Shown here in pieces: positions 52,694-60,349 of a stretch of 64,000 bases of DNA. Origin of the DNA: Flavobacterium terrae (GTDB taxonomy: Bacteria; Bacteroidota; Bacteroidia; Flavobacteriales; Flavobacteriaceae); assembly GCF_900142035.1 (NCBI RefSeq), contig NZ_FQZI01000002.1, positions 372,001-436,000 on the forward strand, in the 5' to 3' direction. The notes below the pieces were generated by a model. It searched no databases and was not told the DNA's origin. It saw nothing but the letters and a program-made list of their open reading frames with translations. The translations under genes were made by a program, and so were the position numbers. Numbering within the stretch: the first letter of the stretch is position 1; each line of letters starts with the position of its first letter.

Positions 52694-52731
52694 AAATCCT
52701 CATTTTGTAAATCAATTTGAGGATTTTTTTA
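52694..52731 (+). terminator. M61 peptidase terminator
   Basis: AAATCCTCA pairs with TGAGGATTT across a 15-nt loop that can itself pair (TTG/CAA), then a T tract. Confidence 0.75.
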
Positions 52732-52757
52732 TTACTTTGCGCCAAATTGAAAAAATT

Positions 52758-53483
52758 ATGTATAAAGTTATTATAGCTGCTCTTTCACTTTCACTATTAG
52801 TCGCTTGTGGAGAAGAAAAAGAAAAAGGAAACCTAGAAATCACAGGAAACATTAAAGGTCTTAAAAAAGGAAAATTATATATTCAAAAAGTTGAAGACAC
52901 AACACTAGTTGCGCTTGACTCTATTATTTTAAACGGTCAATCTTCATTTAAAAGTAATATAAACATAGATTCTCCTGAAATGCTTTATTTATATGTAGAC
53001 AGAGGAGTAACGAATTCAATAGATAATAACTTATTATTTTTTGCCGAACCAGGAAAAATAAACATTGATACTGATTTAGAGTTTTTTCTAGCCAATGCTA
53101 AAGTAACTGGATCTAAAAATAATGATTTATACACCGATTATAAAAACATCATTTCTAAATTTAATGACCAACAACTTGAGTATGTAAAAGATGAATTGAT
53201 GGCTTTAAAGAATAAAAAAGATATTTCGGCAGAAAACTCAAAAAAACAAGATGCTCTTTTAAAAAGACGTTATCTATATGCTGCTAATTATGCATTGACT
53301 CATGCAGATAAAGAAGTAGCTCCTTACATCGCTTTAACAGACATTTACGACATGAATATAAAGTATTTAGACACCATACAAAAATCGATGTCACCTGAGG
53401 TTGCAAAATCTAAATATGGTCAAAAATTCACTAAGTTTCTTAAGGACAGAAAAGTTAATGAAGCAACTGAAACAAAAAAATAA
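52758..53483 (+). CDS. DUF4369 domain lipoprotein
   Basis: A 241-residue protein from ATG 52758 (MYKVIIAALSLSLLVAC lipoprotein signal); a TTG 21 nt upstream falls inside the ACTTTG -7-like box and is rejected. The DUF4369 domain occupies about 25-130 (LEITGNIKGLKKGKLYIQKV, FFAEPGKINIDTDLEFF), followed by a helical tail. The family often precedes a thioredoxin-like domain for disulfide chemistry, but that domain is absent here. Confidence 0.87.
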   Translation: MYKVIIAALSLSLLVACGEEKEKGNLEITGNIKGLKKGKLYIQKVEDTTLVALDSIILNGQSSFKSNINIDSPEMLYLYVDRGVTNSIDNNLLFFAEPGKINIDTDLEFFLANAKVTGSKNNDLYTDYKNIISKFNDQQLEYVKDELMALKNKKDISAENSKKQDALLKRRYLYAANYALTHADKEVAPYIALTDIYDMNIKYLDTIQKSMSPEVAKSKYGQKFTKFLKDRKVNEATETKK

Positions 53484-53506
53484 TATTATTCTTAAATTAA
53501 AAAATA

Positions 53507-53532
53507 AAAGCCTCCTAAAACGGAGGCTTTTT
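53507..53532 (+). terminator. Terminator after the DUF4369 gene
   Basis: AAAAGCCTCC/GGAGGCTTTT with a 5-6 nt loop and T tract. Confidence 0.85.
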
Positions 53533-53574
53533 AGTTTATGAAATTTCAAAACTAAAACATTATCCTATTATAAT

Positions 53575-53790
53575 AAAAAAGGCCTCCAAATGAAGACCTT
53601 ATATGAGACAAAGGAGAGACTCCCTTCGATAAACTCAGGATAAACTTCCTGCCCCTTTAATACAAATAAAAAAGGTCTTCAAATGAAGACCTTTTATGAG
53701 CCGATGGAGGGACTCTCTTCGATAAACTCAGGGTAAACTTCTCGTCCCTTTAATACAAATAAAAAAGGCCTTCAAATGAAGACCTTTTTG
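53575..53790 (-). repeat. 93-bp tandem repeats made of tRNA-Thr tail, terminator and spacer
   Basis: Units begin at 53575, 53668 and 53761, exactly 93 bp apart. Each carries a GGTCTTC...GAAGACC-type terminator hairpin. Unit 2 keeps 18 nt identical to the tRNA-Thr 3' end (GAGCCGATGGAGGGACTC on +), then TCTTCGATAAACTCAGGG and a TAATACAAAT spacer; unit 1 is diverged in the tRNA part. The third unit is the live terminator of the intact tRNA. The stretch 53533-53574 holds nothing else recognisable. Confidence 0.75.
53762..53786 (-). terminator. tRNA-Thr operon terminator
   Basis: Minus strand GGTCTTC-ATTTG-GAAGGCC-type stem (one T-G pair) with a T tract, 3 nt after the tRNA CCA end. Confidence 0.75.
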
Positions 53791-53791
53791 G

Positions 53792-53865
53792 AGCCGATGG
53801 AGGGACTCGAACCCACGACCTGCTGATTACAAATCAGCTGCTCTAGCCAGCTGAGCTACACCGGC
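53792..53865 (-). tRNA. tRNA-Thr (anticodon TGT), copy 2 of the operon, CCA encoded
   Basis: A 74-nt cloverleaf. Acceptor GCCGGTG pairs with CATCGGC, the anticodon loop is TTTGTAA with TGT at 53831-53829 and the T-arm is GGTTCGAGTCCC-like. CCA follows directly at 53791-53789. Confidence 0.95.
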
Positions 53866-53893
53866 AAAAGTGCATTTTCAATATTTAAATTTG

Positions 53894-53967
53894 AGCCGAT
53901 GGAGGGACTCGAACCCACGACCTGCTGATTACAAATCAGCTGCTCTAGCCAGCTGAGCTACACCGGC
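53894..53967 (-). tRNA. tRNA-Thr (anticodon TGT), copy 1 of the operon, no encoded CCA
   Basis: Body identical to the other copy, anticodon at 53933-53931. The 3' end is followed by CAA rather than CCA, so CCA must be added or corrected after transcription. Confidence 0.94.
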
Positions 53968-53982
53968 GACTCAAATGCGGTG

Positions 53983-54012
53983 CAAATATAATGGAGTTTT
54001 TTAAACTTCCAA
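53983..54012 (-). promoter_or_regulatory. tRNA-Thr operon promoter (TTG-N19-TATATTTG)
   Basis: TTG (54010-54012), 19 nt, TATATTTG (53983-53990) on the minus strand, full consensus; the first tRNA base is at 53967. Confidence 0.8.
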
Positions 54013-54047
54013 ACACTTACACCTTAATTTTATTGATTTTTTTACTA

Positions 54048-54314
54048 CTACAATGCGTTGATTTTATCAACTAATTGATTAGCAGCTGCTTCTAAATCTT
54101 TATTTATTTGATTGAAATGTGCTTTTTTATTCTCAACATTCTTAGCATTAACTTTAGCAATTAAACCGTCAAAAGTAACAATCACTTCTTCAATAATTGC
54201 GTTAGTCGCATCAGTTGGTTTACCAGTAGTAGTCATTTCGTATAAATAAACTGCCTCAATGATATCACCCATTACAAAGTTGATGTCTTTTTTTAAGTTT
54301 TTAACACTTCCCAT
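54048..54314 (-). CDS. Small uncharacterised helical protein
   Basis: An 88-residue cytosolic protein from ATG 54314 (MGSVKNLKKDINFVMGDIIEA); a 12-residue extension would run through the -7 box at 54340-54347 (TACTTTTG). Entirely alpha-helical with heptad-like spacing, ending DLEAAANQLVDKINAL. Common in Flavobacteriaceae but of unknown function. It lies just upstream of the tRNA-Thr pair. Confidence 0.8.
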   Translation of the reverse strand: MGSVKNLKKDINFVMGDIIEAVYLYEMTTTGKPTDATNAIIEEVIVTFDGLIAKVNAKNVENKKAHFNQINKDLEAAANQLVDKINAL

Positions 54315-54369
54315 TTTTATGTATTTAAAATTTCGCTTGCAAAAGTACAATTATTCTTTGTAATATGTA

Positions 54370-55332
54370 CTACTCTATTGTTATTTCTAACAAATTTGCC
54401 TCTCCAATTAACTGAAATTCAGTCAATATTGAAGGCAATAAAATTGTATCTCCCTTTTGAAAATCAAATTTGTGATGATGATATTGAATCGAAAACTCCC
54501 CTTCTGTACACATATATACTACAAAAGCATCATCGTTTTTAATTTTATTATATTTACCATTCAGCGGGATTACATTAGTTGTAAAATATGGACATTTAAC
54601 AGCTAAATTACTTTTATTTGGTATTTCAGAATACTCTTTTTTTGACTCAATAACCTCATAATTAATTGCTTCTAAAGCTAAATCAACATGGAGTTCACGA
54701 GTATTGCCATTTATATCTTTTCTGTCAAAATCGTAAATTCTATATGTTATATCTGATGTTTGTTGGATTTCAGCAATAACTACTCCTGCTCCTATTGCAT
54801 GTATTGTTCCCGTTTCAAGAAAAAAAACATCTCCTTTTTTTACAGGAATCTCATCTAGAATCGAAACTAAAGTTTTATTATTTAAATGCTTTAAGTACTC
54901 TTCTGGAGAAGATTTTTGCTTGAACCCAACAATTAATTTTGCATTTTCATCTGCCTGCATTACATACCACATTTCAGTTTTACCAAATGAGTTATGACGC
55001 TTTTTTGCCAATTCATCATTAGGATGTAATTGAATCGACAAATCATCTTTAGCATCTAAAAATTTAAACAGTAAAGGAAAATCTAATCCGAATTCTTTAT
55101 GAATTTTTTTTCCTAAAATCTCTTCAGGATATTTTTCTATTAATTCGTTTAAATTTGTGCTTTTATAAATTCCATTAGCAACTACACTTATATCACCTGG
55201 CACAGTAGATATTTCCCAGCTTTCACCAGTAGTTTGAGTTGGAATTTCTTTATTAAGCTTTGTTTTTAGTTTTGTTCCTCCCCAGATCCGATCTTTCAAA
55301 ATGGGCTTAAATAATAAAGGATAAACTTCCAT
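54370..55332 (-). CDS. manA: Mannose-6-phosphate isomerase, class I
   Basis: A 320-residue cupin-type zinc enzyme that interconverts fructose-6-P and mannose-6-P for glycan precursors. Motifs are FKFLDAKDDLSIQLHPND, GKTEMWYVM and FLETGTIHAIGAGVVIAEIQ. Start and upstream stop overlap by 1 bp with bcp, so it is the last gene of an overlapping operon. Confidence 0.94.
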   Translation of the reverse strand: MEVYPLLFKPILKDRIWGGTKLKTKLNKEIPTQTTGESWEISTVPGDISVVANGIYKSTNLNELIEKYPEEILGKKIHKEFGLDFPLLFKFLDAKDDLSIQLHPNDELAKKRHNSFGKTEMWYVMQADENAKLIVGFKQKSSPEEYLKHLNNKTLVSILDEIPVKKGDVFFLETGTIHAIGAGVVIAEIQQTSDITYRIYDFDRKDINGNTRELHVDLALEAINYEVIESKKEYSEIPNKSNLAVKCPYFTTNVIPLNGKYNKIKNDDAFVVYMCTEGEFSIQYHHHKFDFQKGDTILLPSILTEFQLIGEANLLEITIE

Positions 55333-55793
55333 TAAATCAATTTTTTAACTGCTTCGACCACTTTAGGAAAATGGCTTTCTGCATCCATACTATCATATAT
55401 CATATTAACTATTCCTTTTTTATCTACGATATAGGTAACTCTACCAGGAATCAACCCTAGAAAATTAGTTGGAACCCCAAATAATTTTCTAATACTTTTA
55501 TCATTATCTGATAAGAGTGTAAATGGTAAATCATACTTGTGAGCAAATTTTTTATGTGCAGCAACGCTATCACCACTTATACCTATAACTTCAGCTCCAA
55601 GGTCTTTAAACTCCTCATATTGATCCCTAAAAAAACACGCTTGCTTTGTGCATCCTGGGGTGTCATCTTTGGGATAAAAATAAATAACCAATACTTTTTT
55701 TTCGAGAACCGAAGCAATGTAAAAATCATTACCTGCTTGATCTTTGGCTCCAAATAGAGGCAATTTATCACCTACTTTTAATCCTTGTTGCAT
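55332..55793 (-). CDS. bcp: Thiol peroxidase, Bcp-type peroxiredoxin
   Basis: A 153-residue cytosolic peroxidase. The peroxidatic Cys lies in PKDDTPGCTKQACFFRDQY with the conserved Thr two residues before it and a possible resolving Cys five residues after it. ATG 55793 lies 2 nt after the queD stop; a TTG 6 nt further upstream is in frame but unlikely. Confidence 0.94.
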   Translation of the reverse strand: MQQGLKVGDKLPLFGAKDQAGNDFYIASVLEKKVLVIYFYPKDDTPGCTKQACFFRDQYEEFKDLGAEVIGISGDSVAAHKKFAHKYDLPFTLLSDNDKSIRKLFGVPTNFLGLIPGRVTYIVDKKGIVNMIYDSMDAESHFPKVVEAVKKLI

Positions 55794-55795
55794 AA

Positions 55796-56203
55796 TCAAC
55801 CTTTATAAGTTACAAAATTTCTTGGTGTTTCATAAAGAGTGACTTCCAAATCTTGATCTACCTTCAAACGAGCTTTAATTTTATTCCAAATCACAACAAC
55901 AATATTTTCTGCCGTTGGATTAAGATTTTCAAAATCAGGCACGTCTAAATTCAAGTTTTTATGATCAAACTGAGACTCAACTTCTTCAAAAATAATATCT
56001 GCTAAAATTTTAATATCTATCACATATCCTGTTTCTGGGTCGATATTTCCAGTTACACTAACAATCAGCTCATAATTATGACCATGAAAATTAGGGTTAT
56101 TGCATTTTCCAAAAACTAACTGATTTTTTTCATCAGACCAATCTTTGCGATACAATCTATGAGCTGCATTAAAATGAGCTTTCCTATTTACTGTAACTCT
56201 CAT
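55796..56203 (-). CDS. queD: 6-pyruvoyltetrahydropterin / 6-carboxytetrahydropterin synthase
   Basis: A 135-residue protein with zinc ligands in HFNAAHRL and NFHGHNYEL and the catalytic Cys in GKCNNPNFHGH. QueD makes 6-carboxytetrahydropterin for queuosine. Which PTPS-family reaction it performs is inferred from the CxxxNxxxHGH form. It overlaps idi by 4 bp (ATGA). Confidence 0.9.
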   Translation of the reverse strand: MRVTVNRKAHFNAAHRLYRKDWSDEKNQLVFGKCNNPNFHGHNYELIVSVTGNIDPETGYVIDIKILADIIFEEVESQFDHKNLNLDVPDFENLNPTAENIVVVIWNKIKARLKVDQDLEVTLYETPRNFVTYKG

Positions 56204-56727
56204 AGTTTATGATCTTCTAAATAATGATAAAACTCATCGAAAATAATTTTAAACCAAACTGTATAAATATTTGGATTAATCACCATATCTTCTTTTACTG
56301 CCTCAATACTCATCCATTTCCAAGCTTCAACCTCATCATTATTAATATTTGGCTCTTCATTGAAGTAACCAATCATAACATGATCTAATTCATGCTCAGT
56401 CAATCCATTATCAAAAGGGGCTTTATAAATAAAATGAAACAGCTCTTTTAATTCTGTTGTAAAACCCATTTCTTCCATTAATCTCCTACTTCCGGCTTGA
56501 ATGTTTGTTTCCCCTTCTCTCTGATGACTACAACATGTATTTGTCCATAATAAAGGGGAATGATATTTATGATGTGCTCTTTGCTGAAGCATTAATTCAT
56601 TTTTATCATTAAGTATAAAAACTGAAAAAGCTCTATGCAATAAAGCTTTCTCATGAGCTTCTAATTTTGGCATCAAACCTATTTGCTCATCCTTTTCATT
56701 AACTAAAATTACTCTCTCTTCAATCAT
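56200..56727 (-). CDS. idi: Isopentenyl-diphosphate delta-isomerase, type 1
   Basis: A 175-residue Nudix-fold enzyme that converts IPP to DMAPP for isoprenoids. It has the catalytic Cys in WTNTCCSHQREGE, the Nudix-like SRRLMEEMGF and Glu in NNDEVEAWKWM. ATG 56727 is preferred to a 15-residue extension from 56772 that runs through an upstream terminator. First gene of idi-queD-bcp-manA. Confidence 0.94.
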   Translation of the reverse strand: MIEERVILVNEKDEQIGLMPKLEAHEKALLHRAFSVFILNDKNELMLQQRAHHKYHSPLLWTNTCCSHQREGETNIQAGSRRLMEEMGFTTELKELFHFIYKAPFDNGLTEHELDHVMIGYFNEEPNINNDEVEAWKWMSIEAVKEDMVINPNIYTVWFKIIFDEFYHYLEDHKL

Positions 56728-56754
56728 ATTATTTAATTGCTTGGTAAAAATACA

Positions 56755-56793
56755 AAAAAAGAAAACCGCCACATTTTAATTGAAGCGGTTTTT
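56755..56793 (-). terminator. Terminator of the T9SS FG-GAP gene
   Basis: AAAACCGC/GCGGTTTT on the minus strand with a 15-nt loop, then a T tract, just before idi. Confidence 0.75.
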
Positions 56794-56814
56794 GAAATTT
56801 TAAAACTAATTTTA

Positions 56815-58890
56815 CTATTCTTTAATAATTTTTTGAGAATAATTCTGCCCCTCAGTATCTTTTAAAACTAAAATATATGTTCCTTTAGACAAACTTTCTA
56901 TGTTAATTTTACTATCTAATAATTCTTTTTCTAAGACTTTCTTACCAGCTAAATCATATAATTTAGCACTTATTATTTCAACATTTGAAGTATTCATTTG
57001 AATGTTAATAACATTCTTTGCAGGATTTGGATAAATACTAAAAACCGAATTGTTGACATTTTTGATAACCGATAATGTTGTTCCTTCTACAACAAGTAAT
57101 TGCTGATTAGGATTCACATTGTTGTAAGTGTCTACAATTCCAGAAGGCCAATGAATAATTACTTGATCTATAGCTGTTGCCGAACCTAATCCAAAATGAG
57201 CGTTTAGAGTACTCATATAAGCAAATCCTTCACCGCTTCTAATGTCCCGAATTTGTTTTCCCCAAGACCCATGAATTTCAATTCTAGCTCCAATTCCATT
57301 TTTATTACTTTGTACACCTTGTAAAGCTACTTTTAACCAATTATTACCGTTTGGTATAGCAAAATGAATCGTGCTTCCATTAACAATATCTAGAAAACCA
57401 TCATCATTCAAATCTCCTACACCTCCTACACCTAATCCTAAGCCCGTGTAAGCAACAGGAGAAAAAATGTTATTTCCTTGATTGAACATAATTTTATTAG
57501 CGCTTCCCATAATATCTACAAATCCATTGTTATCAAAATCATAAGCTATATAATCTCGATTAATAGATGTATCTGTATCCCAGCCTGATCCACTGGTAAT
57601 TTCTGTATATGCTTCTTCTGTATTGTTTGTTAAATCAAGATTGTTTCTGAAAAATTTATGTGCAGTAGACCCATTTGAACCAATTAAAATATCCATATCA
57701 CCATCATTATCAAAATCTGCAACTGCTGATGACCATGATTGCACTGGTGTTGGATTAATTTGAGCAATTGCAGAAATATCCGTAAAAACACCATTCCCAT
57801 CATTTCTATGTAATTCGCATGGAGGTCCTGAACATTTAGAAATAAACATATCAACATCTCCATCATTATCAAAATCAGTCCAAATTGAAGCGTAATTTCC
57901 TCCACTAGGAGTAAGTCCTAAATTGTAAGCTCCTGGTGTAACTCCTGATTGATAATAGGTTAGATTGTTAGAAGAATTGTTTAAATAATACACATTTCTG
58001 TTCACATCATGACATGAAAAAATATCTAAATTCCCATCATTATTAATATCTACAAAATTTGTTCTTTGGCAAAAAATATACTCACCAGGTGTTATAGGAG
58101 AATATGTAATTATTCCATTATCATTTTGTGAACGCCAAATCGACAGACCATCACCTGCACCTAAAACTAAATCATTATATCCATCTCGATTGTAATCACC
58201 TGCTGCCATACTCCAATTTGGCATTTTACTGGCACCCGTAAGTGTAAAATTTGAAACAGAAAATGTACCAGCAGTTTCTTGAATATGTATTTTTAAATTC
58301 CCATTACTTACACCAACAATATCGTCTTTATGATCGCCATTCATATCAACTACACATTTGTTGTGTGTACTATTAATAGTACTAACTACTTGATTTGTGT
58401 ATGATACAGGAGCTGGAACTGGAACAATTACTGCATTTTCAACTAATTGAAATGTAAAACCATTTGAATTCCAACGATTGTCAAAAGCTATTATATATGT
58501 TGTGCCCGCTGTTACATTAAATGTCACTATAGAAGAATATTGATAATAAGTACCCGCATCATCATCTCCCGCATAACATACTAGTGCTCCACAGCTTCCT
58601 GTATAAACGTGAACACGAGTGTCTATTCCAGAAGTATTTTGCGTCAAATCAGTTGTAACTGTAACAGTATAATTAGCCGAAGGTGTATAAGCATACCATT
58701 CTGCCCCAGGAGGTCTAGTTGAAGGAATTGCTCCATTCTCTGCACAAATCAAGGTAGGCGGTGTTCCATTAATAGTTCCAACCGTGTAAAATCCGGCTGT
58801 TGTTATTGGAATTGCTCCGTCACAACTATCTTGCGCTGAAGTAATCTGCAAAAAAAATAGTATTGCAATTAAAGTAGTAATTTTTTTCAT
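56815..58890 (-). CDS. T9SS-secreted FG-GAP/VCBS and ASPIC/UnbV protein
   Basis: A 691-residue exported protein with signal MKKITTLIAILFFLQITSAQ. Residues about 20-150 form a pre-peptidase-C-like or jelly-roll domain, and about 170-500 contain FG-GAP/VCBS beta-propeller repeats with many calcium-loop DxNxDG motifs (DYNRDGYND, DINNDGNLD, DFDNDGDVD, DLNDDGFLD). An ASPIC/UnbV domain follows (RIEIHGSWGKQIRDIRSGEG...LNAHFGLG). A type A T9SS sorting domain ends the protein (IYPNPAKNVINIQMN...SLSKGTYILVL). Probably surface bound, perhaps adhesive. It lies 35 bp downstream of the cytochrome gene, likely the same transcript. Confidence 0.92.
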   Translation of the reverse strand: MKKITTLIAILFFLQITSAQDSCDGAIPITTAGFYTVGTINGTPPTLICAENGAIPSTRPPGAEWYAYTPSANYTVTVTTDLTQNTSGIDTRVHVYTGSCGALVCYAGDDDAGTYYQYSSIVTFNVTAGTTYIIAFDNRWNSNGFTFQLVENAVIVPVPAPVSYTNQVVSTINSTHNKCVVDMNGDHKDDIVGVSNGNLKIHIQETAGTFSVSNFTLTGASKMPNWSMAAGDYNRDGYNDLVLGAGDGLSIWRSQNDNGIITYSPITPGEYIFCQRTNFVDINNDGNLDIFSCHDVNRNVYYLNNSSNNLTYYQSGVTPGAYNLGLTPSGGNYASIWTDFDNDGDVDMFISKCSGPPCELHRNDGNGVFTDISAIAQINPTPVQSWSSAVADFDNDGDMDILIGSNGSTAHKFFRNNLDLTNNTEEAYTEITSGSGWDTDTSINRDYIAYDFDNNGFVDIMGSANKIMFNQGNNIFSPVAYTGLGLGVGGVGDLNDDGFLDIVNGSTIHFAIPNGNNWLKVALQGVQSNKNGIGARIEIHGSWGKQIRDIRSGEGFAYMSTLNAHFGLGSATAIDQVIIHWPSGIVDTYNNVNPNQQLLVVEGTTLSVIKNVNNSVFSIYPNPAKNVINIQMNTSNVEIISAKLYDLAGKKVLEKELLDSKINIESLSKGTYILVLKDTEGQNYSQKIIKE

Positions 58891-58925
58891 TGTTCAGTAG
58901 TTTTGGTTTGATTGATTGTTTTTTC

Positions 58926-60068
58926 TTAAGGACATCCTTGCAGGGAATTAATCCATTGTTCAATAAGCGAAACACCCTCTTCATGAACCATAGTTCTTCC
59001 ATGAAGTGGCATTCTATATGTCTCATCATTTGTGCTTACTCTAAAATAAAGCATAGACCTTTCTGTATTACCTGGGGTTATAATTTTACTTAAGGCAGAA
59101 GGAAACCCTTGCATATCTTGAGTATCAATACAAACCCCTAAGTTGGTCATTCCTAACCCATTTGACAAACCAGTTTTTTTATAGGCAAATTTCATTGGTC
59201 GATAATCACAATGTCTTTCATCATCATGACAATGCGCACAATTACTATCAAAATAAGAGCGAACTCTTTTTTCGAGTGGTTTAGTTTGATCATTGTAATC
59301 TACAACCGAATTAGCTTCGGTGGGTAATGAAAAATTATTTTCTAAATAACCTGCATCAATCCATTTTTGAATTTGATTGATTGTTTCATTACCATATGTA
59401 TAGTTAAAATTAAGGTTTTGTGGTTTTATTCCTATTGGGATATTTTTAGTAACTTCAACATTATTTACTGTAGTTTTTGATTTATGACAAACTATACATT
59501 GTGACTCTTCAGGAATTCTATAATCAGTACTTTTTACAACATTATTATTGTCTTTCCATTGTATGAGTGTAACACTTCCTTGTAAGTCAAACAAAGCTTC
59601 AGTTTGTGCATCGTTCCAAACATAATTTGCAAAAATCCAACCAGATGATTTTCTAATCATAACCCTAGTTTCTATAATTCTAGTAGTATTATTAGGCTGA
59701 ACATTAGTATAATAAAAATTCTTAATTAATGCGGAACCTACAGGCAGTTCTAAAACTTTACCTTCCTCCGTATAAGTTGCTTTAAGCCCTTTTGGAATCC
59801 AAACAAAACGCCTTTTTTTAGCATAATCAGTAAAAAGTGTACTTCTTGGTTCAAAAGGTAATACACCGAGAGAAGGATTCTGATTTTTCATATCTCCTTC
59901 AAAAAATTTATAATCTGATAATTTAGGATAAGGAACCTGTGATAAATCAACCTTGACTGGAGAAACTGGAACATATACACTTTCTTCTTCAGTGCTGTCT
60001 TTTGAACAAGAATAATATATTGAAATGACTGATAAAGCAAATAATAAAATTAAGTATTTGTGTTTCAT
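58926..60068 (-). CDS. SO_2930-like diheme c-type cytochrome lipoprotein
   Basis: A 380-residue lipoprotein from ATG 60068 (MKHKYLILLFALSVISIYYSC, then SKDST). Two heme-c motifs are visible, CIVCH and CAHCH. The body follows the SO_2930 family (GVLPFEPRSTLFTDYAKKRR, KNFYYTNV, RIIETRVMIRKSSGW, NYVWNDAQTEA). An in-frame start at 60110 lies upstream of the -7 box at 60087-60094 and is rejected. Probably a periplasmic or outer-membrane electron carrier; its usual SO_2929 beta-helix partner is absent here. Confidence 0.9.
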   Translation of the reverse strand: MKHKYLILLFALSVISIYYSCSKDSTEEESVYVPVSPVKVDLSQVPYPKLSDYKFFEGDMKNQNPSLGVLPFEPRSTLFTDYAKKRRFVWIPKGLKATYTEEGKVLELPVGSALIKNFYYTNVQPNNTTRIIETRVMIRKSSGWIFANYVWNDAQTEALFDLQGSVTLIQWKDNNNVVKSTDYRIPEESQCIVCHKSKTTVNNVEVTKNIPIGIKPQNLNFNYTYGNETINQIQKWIDAGYLENNFSLPTEANSVVDYNDQTKPLEKRVRSYFDSNCAHCHDDERHCDYRPMKFAYKKTGLSNGLGMTNLGVCIDTQDMQGFPSALSKIITPGNTERSMLYFRVSTNDETYRMPLHGRTMVHEEGVSLIEQWINSLQGCP

Positions 60069-60086
60069 TGGGTTATAAAGTTTTCT

Positions 60087-60094
60087 CAAATATA
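60087..60094 (-). promoter_or_regulatory. -7 box of the cytochrome/FG-GAP operon
   Basis: TATATTTG on the minus strand, 18 nt before ATG 60068. Confidence 0.6.
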
Positions 60095-60305
60095 AATAAA
60101 AAAACTTCATGTTATAAAATTGACTTTTTATTCTAAAAATGGATTATATTGATATCTATTTTAAATTATTTAAGGCATTTTAATTACAATTCGCAACAAA
60201 ACAACTTTTAGTTAATTGATTTTCGTAAGAAATTTCTCTTTTCGAAAATCCGCATTTTTTCTCTTTCACTTAAAAACATAAGTTTTAAACATAAATTGCA
60301 AAACA

Positions 60306-60331
60306 AAAAAAGTCCCTAAAAGGGACTTTTT
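60306..60331 (-). terminator. carB terminator
   Basis: AAAAAGTCCC/GGGACTTTTT perfect stem, 6-nt loop. Confidence 0.85.
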
Positions 60332-60349
60332 ATCTATATGTGAATTCAA

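Noticed and set aside
53575..53790. CRISPR-like array
   Set aside because: Only three units, no unique spacers between constant repeats, and the unit contains a tRNA tail and terminator; no cas genes in the window.
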